From NCBI GenBank assembly GCA_947652375.1, contig CANTCS010000001.1:196976-259973 (forward strand): a DNA stretch of 62,998 nucleotides, written 5' to 3'. Made by a program: the position numbers and the translations under genes. A model generated the notes under the pieces. That model ran no database searches. It saw nothing but the letters and a program-made list of their open reading frames with translations, and had not been told where the DNA came from. How positions within the stretch are numbered: the stretch's first letter is position 1; every line of letters starts with the position of its first letter. Positions 1 through 7,535 of this stretch are shown here, piece after piece. The DNA comes from an uncultured Mollicutes bacterium (GTDB taxonomy: Bacteria; Bacillota_I; Bacilli_A; RF39; UBA660).

Positions 1-2
1 AA

Positions 3-581
3 AGTGGTAAAATTGCTATTATTTTAAGAGAAAATGATGAATTAATAAGTGTTAAAAAGACTTGTGGAAAAAATGAAATTGTAATCGGAGCTAATAATGG
101 GCGAATGGTTAGATTTGATGAAAATGAATTAAGATCTATGGGACGTAGTAGTTCTGGAGTTAAAGGTATTGATTTAGATGGAAGCTTTGTTGTTGGAGCT
201 GAAGTTATAGAAGAGGGACATTTAGTTTTAATTGTTACAGAAAATGGTTATGGAAAACAAACTGTTATAGATGAATATCGTAAGACTCATAGAGGAAGTA
301 AAGGTGTTAAAGCTTTAAATGTAACAGATAAAAATGGTACTATGGTTTCTTTAAAATGTTTATCTCCTGAGTCGCAATTAGATTTAATGATTATGACTAA
401 TAGTGGAATTTTAATTAAATTACCTTTAGAACAAGTTTCTACTTTAAAAAGAGCAACACAAGGTGTTAGACTAATTAATTTAAAAGGAGATCAAAAAGTT
501 GCTACTGTAGCCCTTGTGGATAAAGAAATTGAACAATTTGAAGATGAGAATAAGGATATAGGAGAAAGTCCAAGTGAATAA
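3..581 (+). CDS. gyrA: DNA gyrase subunit A, C-terminal part (5' truncated by window edge)
   Basis: The reading frame is open from base 3, so the start lies outside the window; about 192 residues of the C-terminal beta-pinwheel are present. Visible blade motifs include GRSSSGVKGIDLDGSFVVG and GYGKQTVIDEYRKTHRG, typical of the DNA-wrapping domain of GyrA/ParC. Gyrase introduces negative supercoils using ATP. The location next to origin-type sites and upstream of tadA/dnaX favours gyrA over parC. The protein ends in an acidic tail, and the gene is followed at once by a perfect-palindrome terminator. ParC cannot be excluded from the C-terminal domain alone. Confidence 0.88.
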   Translation, partial: SGKIAIILRENDELISVKKTCGKNEIVIGANNGRMVRFDENELRSMGRSSSGVKGIDLDGSFVVGAEVIEEGHLVLIVTENGYGKQTVIDEYRKTHRGSKGVKALNVTDKNGTMVSLKCLSPESQLDLMIMTNSGILIKLPLEQVSTLKRATQGVRLINLKGDQKVATVALVDKEIEQFEDENKDIGESPSE

Positions 582-583
582 AA

Positions 584-613
584 AAAATACTAGAATTAAT
601 TCTAGTATTTTTT
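584..613 (+). terminator. Rho-independent terminator after gyrA
   Basis: A 28-base perfect inverted repeat (AAAATACTAGAATT and its complement) lies directly after the gyrA stop codon and ends in a T run. The symmetry could let it also act for any transcription arriving from the other side. Confidence 0.85.
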
Positions 614-969
614 GATAGAGTTATACTTTAAATTATTAAAGTGATAAGAATATGTATACTGAAAGAAATATTAGTGGATATATTGTTAATAAAAAATATT
701 TTGATAGAAAGATAAATTTTTAGAAAAGAATTTATTACTAAAAATTGTAATTTAATTATAAAAGTTTTTATATCTCAGCAAACTTATATAATATTAATTA
801 TTACTTCTTAAATTGAAAATATAAGAAATTATAAAATATATGTGAATATTTCAAAAATAAAAGTATCAATCAGTTATATATAAATAAAAATTTGGATTAT
901 AGTGATATTTAAAACTCAAAAAACATTTTTTGTAATAAAATTGTAGTTTTAAATAAAAATATTTAAATT

Positions 970-983
970 ATTTCCCGGGAAAT
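970..983. promoter_or_regulatory. Noc-type binding site (NBS) 1
   Basis: Perfect 14-bp palindrome ATTTCCCGGGAAAT, the sequence known as the binding site of the Bacillus nucleoid-occlusion protein Noc, a ParB paralogue. Such a GC-centred word is rare in this AT-rich DNA, and it recurs several times within 1.1 kb. Confidence 0.88.
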
Positions 984-1074
984 AATTTTTTAATTCTAGA
1001 CATAATATCAATATGATTAATTTTTATTATTACTGAGATAAAATAAATCTTTTTTTAATTATTTTACTATATTA

Positions 1075-1090
1075 TGTTTCACGTGAAACA
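1075..1090. promoter_or_regulatory. parS: parS site (ParB/Spo0J binding), perfect
   Basis: The sequence is TGTTTCACGTGAAACA, identical to the widely conserved 16-bp parS palindrome bound by chromosomal ParB. Origin-proximal parS sites nucleate ParB spreading and SMC loading. An NBS follows 30 bp after this site ends. Confidence 0.95.
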
Positions 1091-1119
1091 TTTTTTCCAC
1101 AGAAGATTAAAAGAGAATT

Positions 1120-1133
1120 ATTTCCCGGGAAAT
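1120..1133. promoter_or_regulatory. Noc-type binding site (NBS) 2
   Basis: Perfect ATTTCCCGGGAAAT. It starts 45 bp after the start of the parS at 1075 and belongs to the duplicated parS-NBS module. Confidence 0.88.
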
Positions 1134-1428
1134 AATTTGATTTATAAAAAATTGAATATTTACTTCAATAACTTTAAAAGATATAAAATATTTTATTTCA
1201 CTTATAAATAATGTTTTTAAATATTAATAAAGTATTTTAAGTATAATTTCTTGCATATAAAACAATATTATATAAAAAATTTATAGATAAAATTTTATAT
1301 GATAGCTATATTGATAATATTACAAAGCCAATTTGTTTAAATAATAATTTTCTTTAGTTTGAATAATATATTGTTTGTTTGTAAAAAAATTAATATTAAT
1401 AAATCAAATCATCCTATTTAAAAAAATA

Positions 1429-1444
1429 TGTTTCACGTAAAACA
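1429..1444. promoter_or_regulatory. parS: parS site with one mismatch
   Basis: The sequence TGTTTCACGTAAAACA differs from the perfect palindrome at one position (G to A in the right arm). It is followed by a downstream block and NBS nearly identical to those after the 1075 site, so it is a copy of the same module. Confidence 0.85.
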
Positions 1445-1476
1445 TTATTTCCACAGAAAATGTTTAAAAGAGAATT

Positions 1477-1490
1477 ATTTCCCGGGAAAT
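1477..1490. promoter_or_regulatory. Noc-type binding site (NBS) 3
   Basis: Perfect ATTTCCCGGGAAAT. It starts 48 bp after the start of the variant parS at 1429 and forms the second copy of the duplicated module. Confidence 0.88.
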
Positions 1491-1707
1491 AAAGATAGGT
1501 AATTTGAGGATTTTTTTCAATTCTACCTTTTTCTTATTTTGCTATATATATAGTAGACTATTATCTTAGTTATTTTTTATATCTTTTTTTAGTAAAATTT
1601 TAATTTAAAATGTGTAGAAATTTATATAAATGTTCTTCTTGCTTTAAATTTATTGCTATAAAATTAAATTAATTTTGCAATTAATTAAAATTTAATTTAA
1701 AAAATAT

Positions 1708-1721
1708 ATTTCTTGGGAAAT
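1708..1721. promoter_or_regulatory. Degenerate Noc-type site (NBS) 4
   Basis: ATTTCTTGGGAAAT has two C-to-T changes relative to ATTTCCCGGGAAAT. It looks like a decayed copy, because the flanking AT context resembles that of the other sites. Confidence 0.55.
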
Positions 1722-2059
1722 AATTTTATCAAAATATTATAATTTTCTTTACATTTAAAAGTTTCGAAATAAGCAAAATGTACTAATTATATTTTTCTTT
1801 AATTACTATTAATATTAATAATACTGTTTTAGTTATTTTTTTTTTGAGTAAAAAAATAAATTAGTTAGAATAAGATTAATTTTTTTACAATTATGCATTA
1901 TAATTTTTTGGAAAATATATTTTTGATTTTTAAATAATAATATAGTAAATAAATTCTTTATTTACTAAAAAAATTTTTTTGTTTAATTAGAAATAGTTGT
2001 TTATTTTAAATAAAATTAATTACCTTTATAGTGTGTTTAAAATTTTAATTTAAAAAATT

Positions 2060-2073
2060 ATTTCCCGGGAAAT
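2060..2073. promoter_or_regulatory. Noc-type binding site (NBS) 5
   Basis: Perfect ATTTCCCGGGAAAT, 120 bp upstream of the third parS. Confidence 0.88.
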
Positions 2074-2193
2074 AATTTTTATTAAAAAAAATGAAGTTAA
2101 GTTTGTATTAAATAATTGTAGTATATACAGTATTTATTTTTTGGAAAATATTTTAGAGTATACTCAATATACTCTTAATTTAATAATTAAGAA

Positions 2194-2209
2194 TGTTTCA
2201 CGTGAAACA
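2194..2209. promoter_or_regulatory. parS: parS site, perfect
   Basis: A perfect TGTTTCACGTGAAACA lies 70 bp upstream of the SRP RNA promoter. Unlike the other two copies it is not followed by an NBS; the nearest one is upstream at 2060-2073. Confidence 0.95.
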
Positions 2210-2278
2210 TTAACTTCAACAAAAAAAATACAAAAAATTTGTTTTTAAGTTATTTTGAGTCAACTTTATATTTTTTTC

Positions 2279-2307
2279 TTTACTTTTATAATGTTTTAAT
2301 GTAGAAT
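2279..2307 (+). promoter_or_regulatory. Sigma-A type promoter of the SRP RNA
   Basis: The -35 TTTACT (2279-2284) and -10 TAGAAT (2302-2307) are separated by exactly 17 bp, placing the start of transcription about 6-7 bases later, at the first base of the SRP RNA stem. Confidence 0.7.
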
Positions 2308-2313
2308 TTTATT

Positions 2314-2384
2314 GTGCAATGAAAGTGATTGAACTAGGTCAGGATTGGAAAATAGCAGCCTTAAGATCCTCCTTTCATGTGCAC
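2314..2384 (+). ncRNA. ffs: Signal recognition particle RNA (small, 4.5S-like)
   Basis: The apical part holds AGGTCAGGATTGG AAAATAGCAGCC, the conserved domain-IV/Ffh-binding signature (canonical GGTCAGG plus AGCAGCC). The ends pair as a long closing helix: GTGCA plus ATGAAAG at 2314-2325 against CTTTCAT and TGCAC at 2372-2384. A T-rich tail follows. At about 71 nt it is the short form, lacking an Alu domain. It is found beside tadA and dnaX, as scr is in Bacillus. With Ffh it targets nascent membrane and secreted proteins to SecYEG. Confidence 0.92.
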
Positions 2385-2403
2385 TTTTTATTTGGAGGAA
2401 AGT

Positions 2404-2853
2404 ATGAATAATAAATTTATGGATTTAGCTTTTTTCTATGCTGAAGTAGCTTTTAGAGAGAATGAAGTTCCAATTGGAGCTGTAATTGTTAAAAATAACG
2501 AAGTGATTTCTTTTGGTTATAATAAAAAAGAGTGTGAAAAAAATGTTTTAGCACATGCAGAATTAATTGCTATAAGTGAGGCGGAAAAAAAATTAGATAA
2601 TTGGAGACTTGAAGATTGTGATATTTATGTTACTTTAGATCCTTGCCCGATGTGTGCTAGTGCTATTAAACAATGTCGAATAAAAAATGTATATTCGGCT
2701 TTAAATAATTTGGATGAAAATAATTTGTCTATAATAGAGACAATTTTTTCTGGAGACAAAGTGAATAAATCTATAAATTTTATTTCTAATATTAATAGAG
2801 AACAATCTCAAAAGTTGATGAGAGATTTTTTTAAAAGAAAAAGAGAAAAATAG
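2404..2853 (+). CDS. tadA: tRNA-specific adenosine deaminase TadA
   Basis: This enzyme deaminates A34 to inosine in the tRNA-Arg(ACG) anticodon. The cytidine-deaminase-fold zinc motifs are present: HAELIAI (the zinc-ligand His and proton-shuttle Glu) and PCPMCASAI (PCxxC). At 149 residues it has normal family length. The start is ATG 2404, with GGAGG at 2394-2398; a longer reading from 2377 would begin inside the SRP RNA and has no ribosome binding site. The gene lies 20 bp after the SRP RNA, so read-through transcription from the ffs promoter is likely. Confidence 0.92.
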   Translation: MNNKFMDLAFFYAEVAFRENEVPIGAVIVKNNEVISFGYNKKECEKNVLAHAELIAISEAEKKLDNWRLEDCDIYVTLDPCPMCASAIKQCRIKNVYSALNNLDENNLSIIETIFSGDKVNKSINFISNINREQSQKLMRDFFKRKREK

Positions 2854-2949
2854 TTTTTTTTAATTGCAGTTTAAATAGTAAAAAAACTTGTGGAAAAAAT
2901 TATTTTTTCTTTTTATATAATTTAATATTGTTTTTTATAATGTTTAAAA

Positions 2950-2978
2950 TTCCTTTTATTCTATTGTTCTGTTATAAT
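2950..2978 (+). promoter_or_regulatory. Promoter upstream of dnaX (extended -10)
   Basis: TGTTATAAT (2970-2978) is an extended -10 element; the -35 (TTCCTT, 2950-2955, 17-bp spacer) is poor. The predicted start near 2985 leaves a short leader before the AGGAGG and ATG at 3003. Confidence 0.5.
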
Positions 2979-3002
2979 ATGATTTATAGGAGGAAATTTT
3001 AT

Positions 3003-4736
3003 ATGTATCAAGCTTTATATAGAAAATATAGACCAACAGATTTTAATTCTGTTGTAGGACAAGATCCTATAATAAAAACTTTAAAAAATTCAATTATTAA
3101 TAAGACTTTTTCTCATGCATATATGTTTTTTGGACCACGTGGTACTGGAAAAACTACAGTATCAAAGATTTTTGCTAGAAATATAAATTGTACAAACCCA
3201 AAAGATGGGGTTGCTTGTTACGAATGTGATAATTGTAAAACTTCTTTTTCAAAAAATTGCGTAGATATAATAGAAATTGATGCAGCTTCTAATAATGGAG
3301 TGGATGAAATTCGTGATTTAAAAAATAAAGTTGCATTAGTTCCTAGTAAGCTTAATTATAAGGTATATATAATAGATGAAGTTCATATGTTATCAATTGG
3401 TGCTTTTAATGCTTTACTAAAAACTTTAGAAGAACCACCTAAACATGCAGTCTTTATTTTAGCAACAACAGATCCTCAAAAAGTTCCAGAGACGATTGTA
3501 TCACGATGCCAGTGTTTTTCTTTTAAAAGAATATCAGATAATACTATAGTGGAAAAGTTGAGAAGAATATGTAATGAAGAAAAAATAGATATTGAAGATA
3601 AAGTTTTAGAGAATATTGCGATTTTATCTGAAGGAGGTTTAAGAGATGCCCTTGGATCTTTAGATAAATTGGTTTCTTTTTCTTCTAATAAAATTACTTT
3701 AGATGATTTTACAAAAGTTAATGGAATTATATCAGAAGAGGAAATTGCTAGTTTTGTTAAAGATGTTCTTATGGGAAATATAAAAGATGTTTTAGTAAAA
3801 TTAAATGAATTTAATAATTGTGGAAAGAATTTAATTCAAATTATGAATCAGATTTTAAATTTTATTAGAAATATGCTTGTGGATTATTTTATTTTGGATA
3901 AAAAGCTTGATTTTTCGTTAGATAATCTACAGAAATTAGCAAATATTATTAACGAAAAAATGTTCGATATAAAAAAAGCTGGAAATACTAAAATTTATAT
4001 AGAAATGTTTTTATTAAGTTTTATGAATAAAAATCCTCTAAATAATCAATTTAAAAGTACAGAAGATGGATGTATAAATTCTATGGAGAAAATAGAAAAT
4101 AATATTAAATCTTTAAAAGAAGAAGTTAATATTAAAAATATATCAGAAAAAATTGAAAATAGAGAAAAAGAGATAGATAATTTGAAAGAGGAAGATAAAA
4201 GTGATGAGTTTAATAAAATTAGTAATGATATAGGTATAGAAAATGAGCATTTGATGTCTAGAATATTAAATATTGAAGAAATTATGAAAGTTAGAATAAA
4301 TAATACTTTAGCAAATGCTAATAAAAATCTTTTAGTAATGGAAAAAAATAATTTTAATTTATTAAAAGATTATACGTTTGACCAAAAAATTGGGTATATC
4401 GTTTGTTCTTTACTTGATTCGAAAATAAGAACGGTAAGTCCAGAAAATATCATAATAAGCTATGAGTATGATTCTAATGTAAAACAAAATCTTCAAAATA
4501 TAGAAATGATTACTGATGTTTATAATAAAATAACAAATAGTAATAAAAATTTTGCAATTATATCAGATGATGAATGGAATAAAATAAAAAATGATTATAT
4601 TAATAATTTAAAAAATAATATTAAATATGATATTTTACCAGAACCTGAAGTTATATTGGAAGAATCTGTAAATAATGATATAATAGTAAGTAATACTGCA
4701 GTTGAACTGTTTGGTGATATTGTAGAAATAGATTAA
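3003..4736 (+). CDS. dnaX: DNA polymerase III subunit gamma/tau
   Basis: This is the clamp-loader ATPase subunit that organises the replisome. The Walker A motif GPRGTGKTT, a four-cysteine zinc knuckle (C of INCTNP, then CYECDNC), the Walker B IIDEVHML and the sensor SRCQCF are all visible in the first ~210 residues; the C-terminal ~200 residues are Asn/Lys/Glu-rich and poorly conserved, as usual for tau. The start is ATG 3003 with a strong AGGAGG; a longer frame from 2928 would begin before the predicted transcription start. It is followed closely by ybaB and recR, the classical replication/repair operon. Confidence 0.93.
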   Translation: MYQALYRKYRPTDFNSVVGQDPIIKTLKNSIINKTFSHAYMFFGPRGTGKTTVSKIFARNINCTNPKDGVACYECDNCKTSFSKNCVDIIEIDAASNNGVDEIRDLKNKVALVPSKLNYKVYIIDEVHMLSIGAFNALLKTLEEPPKHAVFILATTDPQKVPETIVSRCQCFSFKRISDNTIVEKLRRICNEEKIDIEDKVLENIAILSEGGLRDALGSLDKLVSFSSNKITLDDFTKVNGIISEEEIASFVKDVLMGNIKDVLVKLNEFNNCGKNLIQIMNQILNFIRNMLVDYFILDKKLDFSLDNLQKLANIINEKMFDIKKAGNTKIYIEMFLLSFMNKNPLNNQFKSTEDGCINSMEKIENNIKSLKEEVNIKNISEKIENREKEIDNLKEEDKSDEFNKISNDIGIENEHLMSRILNIEEIMKVRINNTLANANKNLLVMEKNNFNLLKDYTFDQKIGYIVCSLLDSKIRTVSPENIIISYEYDSNVKQNLQNIEMITDVYNKITNSNKNFAIISDDEWNKIKNDYINNLKNNIKYDILPEPEVILEESVNNDIIVSNTAVELFGDIVEID

Positions 4737-4751
4737 AGGAGAGATGATTAA

Positions 4752-5048
4752 ATGAATATGCAAGCAATGTTAAAGCAAGCACAAACTTTACAAAAAGATA
4801 TGATGAAAGTTAAAGAAGAAATTGATAATACTGATTTTATTGGAGAAAGTTCTTTAGTGAAAGTTACATTAAAAGGTACTAAAGAAGTTGTAAAAGTTGA
4901 AATAAATGCTGAAGATTCTTTAGATAAAGAGGACATTGAAGTTTTAGAAGATATGATAGTTGTTGCTTTAAACGATGCTAATAAAAAAATTGATAATGCG
5001 ACAGAAAAAAAGATGGGAAAATTTGGTAATATTCCAGGGTTATTTTAA
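4752..5048 (+). CDS. ybaB: YbaB/EbfC nucleoid-associated protein
   Basis: A small 98-residue DNA-binding protein that typically dimerises through a domain-swapped beta structure. Family features are the N-terminal MQAMLKQAQTLQKDM helix and the core VKVTLKGTKEVVKVEI strand pair. It sits between dnaX and recR, its standard position in Firmicutes. A good AAAGGAGAG precedes ATG 4752. Confidence 0.92.
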   Translation: MNMQAMLKQAQTLQKDMMKVKEEIDNTDFIGESSLVKVTLKGTKEVVKVEINAEDSLDKEDIEVLEDMIVVALNDANKKIDNATEKKMGKFGNIPGLF

Positions 5049-5053
5049 TTATT

Positions 5054-5650
5054 ATGTATCCTGATAGTATTAATAGTCTAATTGAGTCTTTTAAATTTTT
5101 ACCTGGAATTGGAGAAAAGACTGCTGAAAGATTAGCTTTTTCAATTTTGGATTTAGAAAATGAGCAAATTGATTTATTTTCTAATAGTTTAAAAGATGCT
5201 AAAAATAAAATTCATAAATGTAAAAATTGTAATACATTAACAGAGAATGACTTATGTTTCTTATGTTCAGATTCAAGTAGAAATTCTGATACACTATGTG
5301 TGGTAGAAGATTCAAAAAGTGTATTTTTATTTGAAAAATTGGGGATGTTTAACGGTAAATATCATGTTTTAGATGGTTTAATTTCTCCATTAGATGGAAT
5401 AAATCCAGAAGACATAGGTTTAGATAGATTACTTGATCGCATTCAAAAAAAAGAGTTTAAAGAAATTATTTTTGCTTTTAAACCTAGTATAGAAGGAGAA
5501 ACGACTTCTTTATATATAAAAAAAATTTTAGATGGGTTTAATATTAAAATCACAAGACTTGCTAGTGGGTTACCTATCGGTGCAGATATGGAATATGTTG
5601 ATAGTTTAACTTTAGAGAGAGCTTTAAATGACAGAAAAGAAATTGAATAA
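5054..5650 (+). CDS. recR: Recombination mediator RecR
   Basis: RecR works with RecO/RecF to load RecA at gaps. Visible parts are the N-terminal helix-hairpin-helix (LPGIGEKTAERLAF), the zinc finger CKNCNTLTENDLCFLC, and a Toprim domain beginning LCVVEDSKSVFLFE with the conserved HVLDG segment. At 198 residues it has standard length. The gene starts 5 bp after the ybaB stop without an obvious Shine-Dalgarno, which suggests translational coupling. Confidence 0.94.
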   Translation: MYPDSINSLIESFKFLPGIGEKTAERLAFSILDLENEQIDLFSNSLKDAKNKIHKCKNCNTLTENDLCFLCSDSSRNSDTLCVVEDSKSVFLFEKLGMFNGKYHVLDGLISPLDGINPEDIGLDRLLDRIQKKEFKEIIFAFKPSIEGETTSLYIKKILDGFNIKITRLASGLPIGADMEYVDSLTLERALNDRKEIE

Positions 5651-5690
5651 TAATAATTTATTTTCATAATCTTTTAAAAAGGAGAGATTT

Positions 5691-5876
5691 ATGAAACTTA
5701 TATATAAACTATTAAAAAGAATAGTAATTTCGTCATTTATTTTATATGGTTATAATCTTATTGCTGTTAATTTTAATTTATTTTTGCCGTTTAATTTTTT
5801 TACAGTTTTTACAGTTGTCGGATTGGGCTCAAGTGGTTTATTTGGTTTAGTATTATTTAAATACTTATTTTTGTGA
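5691..5876 (+). CDS. bofA: BofA-like small membrane protein (pro-sigma-K processing regulator family)
   Basis: This is a 61-residue protein with two hydrophobic segments. The C-terminal half (PFNFFTVFTVVGLGSSGLFGLVLF) has the BofA pattern of a PxN turn, a glycine-containing hydrophobic stretch and a final membrane helix. In Bacillus, bofA lies just after recR, and this gene takes the same place. BofA inhibits the SpoIVFB protease that activates sigma-K during sporulation. The match is by pattern and context, since the protein is short and divergent. It has a strong AAGGAGAG before ATG. Confidence 0.65.
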   Translation: MKLIYKLLKRIVISSFILYGYNLIAVNFNLFLPFNFFTVFTVVGLGSSGLFGLVLFKYLFL

Positions 5877-5884
5877 GGTAAATT

Positions 5885-6742
5885 ATGCAGGAATTATCTA
5901 TTGTTAAAAAAAATTTTATAGATTATATCAATAAATTAATTGAGGGAAATCGAGTTTCTCATGCTTATTTAATAGAAATTAATAATGATAAAGATGTTGA
6001 ATATATTTATGATTTTATTAAAATGATATTATGTGATTGCTTATATGATAAAATAGATAAAAATAATAAAACAGTTAACTTAATTGATAATAATAATTAT
6101 CCTGATATTAAAATTATTGAACCTGATGGTAATTGGATAAAAAAAACTCAGTTACTAGAATTACAAAAAGAGTATAGTAATAAGTCTTTATTAGGAAAAA
6201 AAAGAATTTATCTTATAAAAAATGCAGAAAAACTTAATTGTTCTTCAGCTAATACTATGTTAAAATTTTTGGAGGAACCAGAAGAAGATATTATAGCAAT
6301 TTTAATTACAGATAACAGATATCATGTATTAGATACAATTTTATCAAGATGTCAAATATTAAATTTAAAAGAAGACAACTATAATATAGAAAAAGAAGAT
6401 GAAATTATGGATTTAATTGAATGTTTTATAAATCCTAATAACTTTTTTTTGCAATATAATTATTTAATGAATAAAGAAATTGTGGATAAAACTATTTTTA
6501 AAGAGAAATTACAAAAAATTGAGCATATATTTATAAATTATTTAAATTGTAAATTTGAAAAATCTTTAGAAAATACAGAAAAAGATTTAAATATACTTTT
6601 AAAAAAATGTGATGATAAAGATATTATAAAATATATTTCTATTATAGAAGAGGAAATACCTAACCTTGAATTTAATGTTAATTTTAAATTATGGTTAGAT
6701 TCTTTCTTTTCTAAGTTAGTAGGAGGAAGTTGTGATGATTGA
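5885..6742 (+). CDS. holB: DNA polymerase III subunit delta'
   Basis: Clamp-loader subunit related to DnaX but without a working ATP site: the N-terminal P-loop region is replaced by SHAYLIEINNDKDVEY. The region SSANTMLKFLEEPEED followed by ILITDNRYHVLDTILSRCQ is the diagnostic AAA+ delta' signature (SRC motif, which provides the arginine finger to neighbouring DnaX). At 285 residues it is slightly short. It overlaps ricT by 8 bp, as in Bacillus holB-yaaT. Confidence 0.88.
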   Translation: MQELSIVKKNFIDYINKLIEGNRVSHAYLIEINNDKDVEYIYDFIKMILCDCLYDKIDKNNKTVNLIDNNNYPDIKIIEPDGNWIKKTQLLELQKEYSNKSLLGKKRIYLIKNAEKLNCSSANTMLKFLEEPEEDIIAILITDNRYHVLDTILSRCQILNLKEDNYNIEKEDEIMDLIECFINPNNFFLQYNYLMNKEIVDKTIFKEKLQKIEHIFINYLNCKFEKSLENTEKDLNILLKKCDDKDIIKYISIIEEEIPNLEFNVNFKLWLDSFFSKLVGGSCDD

Positions 6743-7535
6743 TGTTGTTGTAGCAATAGATGATAATTCTAAAAATGTTTATTATTTATCATCTAATAGT
6801 TTAAATTTGAAAATTAATGATAATATAGTTTTTGAAATAGATGGTAGTGAATTTGTAGGAAGAGTAACTAAAGAAAAATATTTGGAAAAAAAAGAAAACT
6901 TAGTTTTACCTTTAAATAAAGTCTTAAGAAAAGTCAATAATGCCGATTTAAAGCGTATTTCTAATAATAAAAGACTTGCAGAAAAAGCTTTAAATGATGC
7001 AAAAAAATTGAGTAAAGAGTTAAATCTTGATATGAATTTTATAGATGCATATTTCTTTTTAGATAATTCACAACTTATTTTTTATTTTTTATCTGATACA
7101 AGAGTTGATTTTAGAGATTTAGTAAAAAAATTAGCTCAAAAGTATAAAACAAGAATTGAATTAAGACAAATTGGTGTGAGAGATAAAGCTAAAAAAATAG
7201 GTGGAATAGGTCCTTGTGGATTGTTTCTTTGTTGTAATACTTTCTTAACAGATTTTAATAGTGTTTCAATAAATATGGCAAAAAATCAAATGTTAGCTTT
7301 AAATCCTTCTAAAATAAATGGAATATGTGGCAGATTATTGTGTTGTTTAGGTTATGAAAATGAAACTTATACTGAATTAAAAAAAGATTTTCCAAAACTA
7401 GGAAATGTTATTAAAACTTCTCAAGGTTTAGGAAAAGTTGTGAATATTGATGTTTTTAATAAAAAATATTCAGTAGATTTAAAAGAAAAAGGAATTATAA
7501 CATTTTCTTTAGGAGATAATGATGGAGAGGCTTAA
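6735..7535 (+). CDS. ricT: RicT/YaaT, PSP1-domain regulator of RNA maturation
   Basis: RicT belongs to the Fe-S-containing Y-complex (RicA/RicF/RicT) that stimulates RNase Y and Spo0F phosphorylation in Bacillus. The PSP1 core (GVRDKAKKIGGIGPCGLFLCC, then ICGRLLCCLGYE) contains the conserved clustered cysteines. ATG 6735 is preferred over the overlapping GTG 6732 because AGGAGG ends 8 bp upstream. It overlaps the holB and yabB-like neighbours, so translation is probably coupled. Confidence 0.9.
   Translation: MIDVVVAIDDNSKNVYYLSSNSLNLKINDNIVFEIDGSEFVGRVTKEKYLEKKENLVLPLNKVLRKVNNADLKRISNNKRLAEKALNDAKKLSKELNLDMNFIDAYFFLDNSQLIFYFLSDTRVDFRDLVKKLAQKYKTRIELRQIGVRDKAKKIGGIGPCGLFLCCNTFLTDFNSVSINMAKNQMLALNPSKINGICGRLLCCLGYENETYTELKKDFPKLGNVIKTSQGLGKVVNIDVFNKKYSVDLKEKGIITFSLGDNDGEA

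Larger units (their letters stand above)
1075..1490. repeat. Duplicated parS + NBS module (1075-1136 and 1429-1493)
   Basis: Two ~62-65 bp stretches align from end to end: parS, a TTTCCACAGAA word, an AAAAGAGAATT word, then the NBS. The copies differ by a few substitutions and a 3-bp length change between parS and NBS. The intervening ~290 bp is not similar. The conservation of the linker, and not only of the two palindromes, shows a segmental duplication. Confidence 0.85.
614..2278. other. Gene-free, origin-proximal AT-rich region with parS and Noc-type sites
   Basis: No credible ORF occurs here for about 1.66 kb. The DNA is almost entirely A/T except for short GC-containing palindromes: three TGTTTCACGTGAAACA-type parS sites and five ATTTCCCGGGAAAT-type sites, listed separately. 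TTTTCCACA at 1094-1102, one mismatch from the DnaA box TTATCCACA, follows the first parS. The position between gyrA and the tadA/dnaX cluster is origin-proximal in Bacilli. The segment is best read as a centromere-like chromosome organisation region; whether it also takes part in replication initiation cannot be told. Confidence 0.75.

Noticed and set aside
63..71. TGTGGAAAA words (also near 2889) as DnaA boxes
   Set aside because: They are isolated, imperfect and one lies inside gyrA; expected by chance in such AT-rich DNA.
4748..4936. Minus-strand ORF opposite ybaB
   Set aside because: It is the antisense shadow of ybaB, with no ribosome binding site and no family resemblance.
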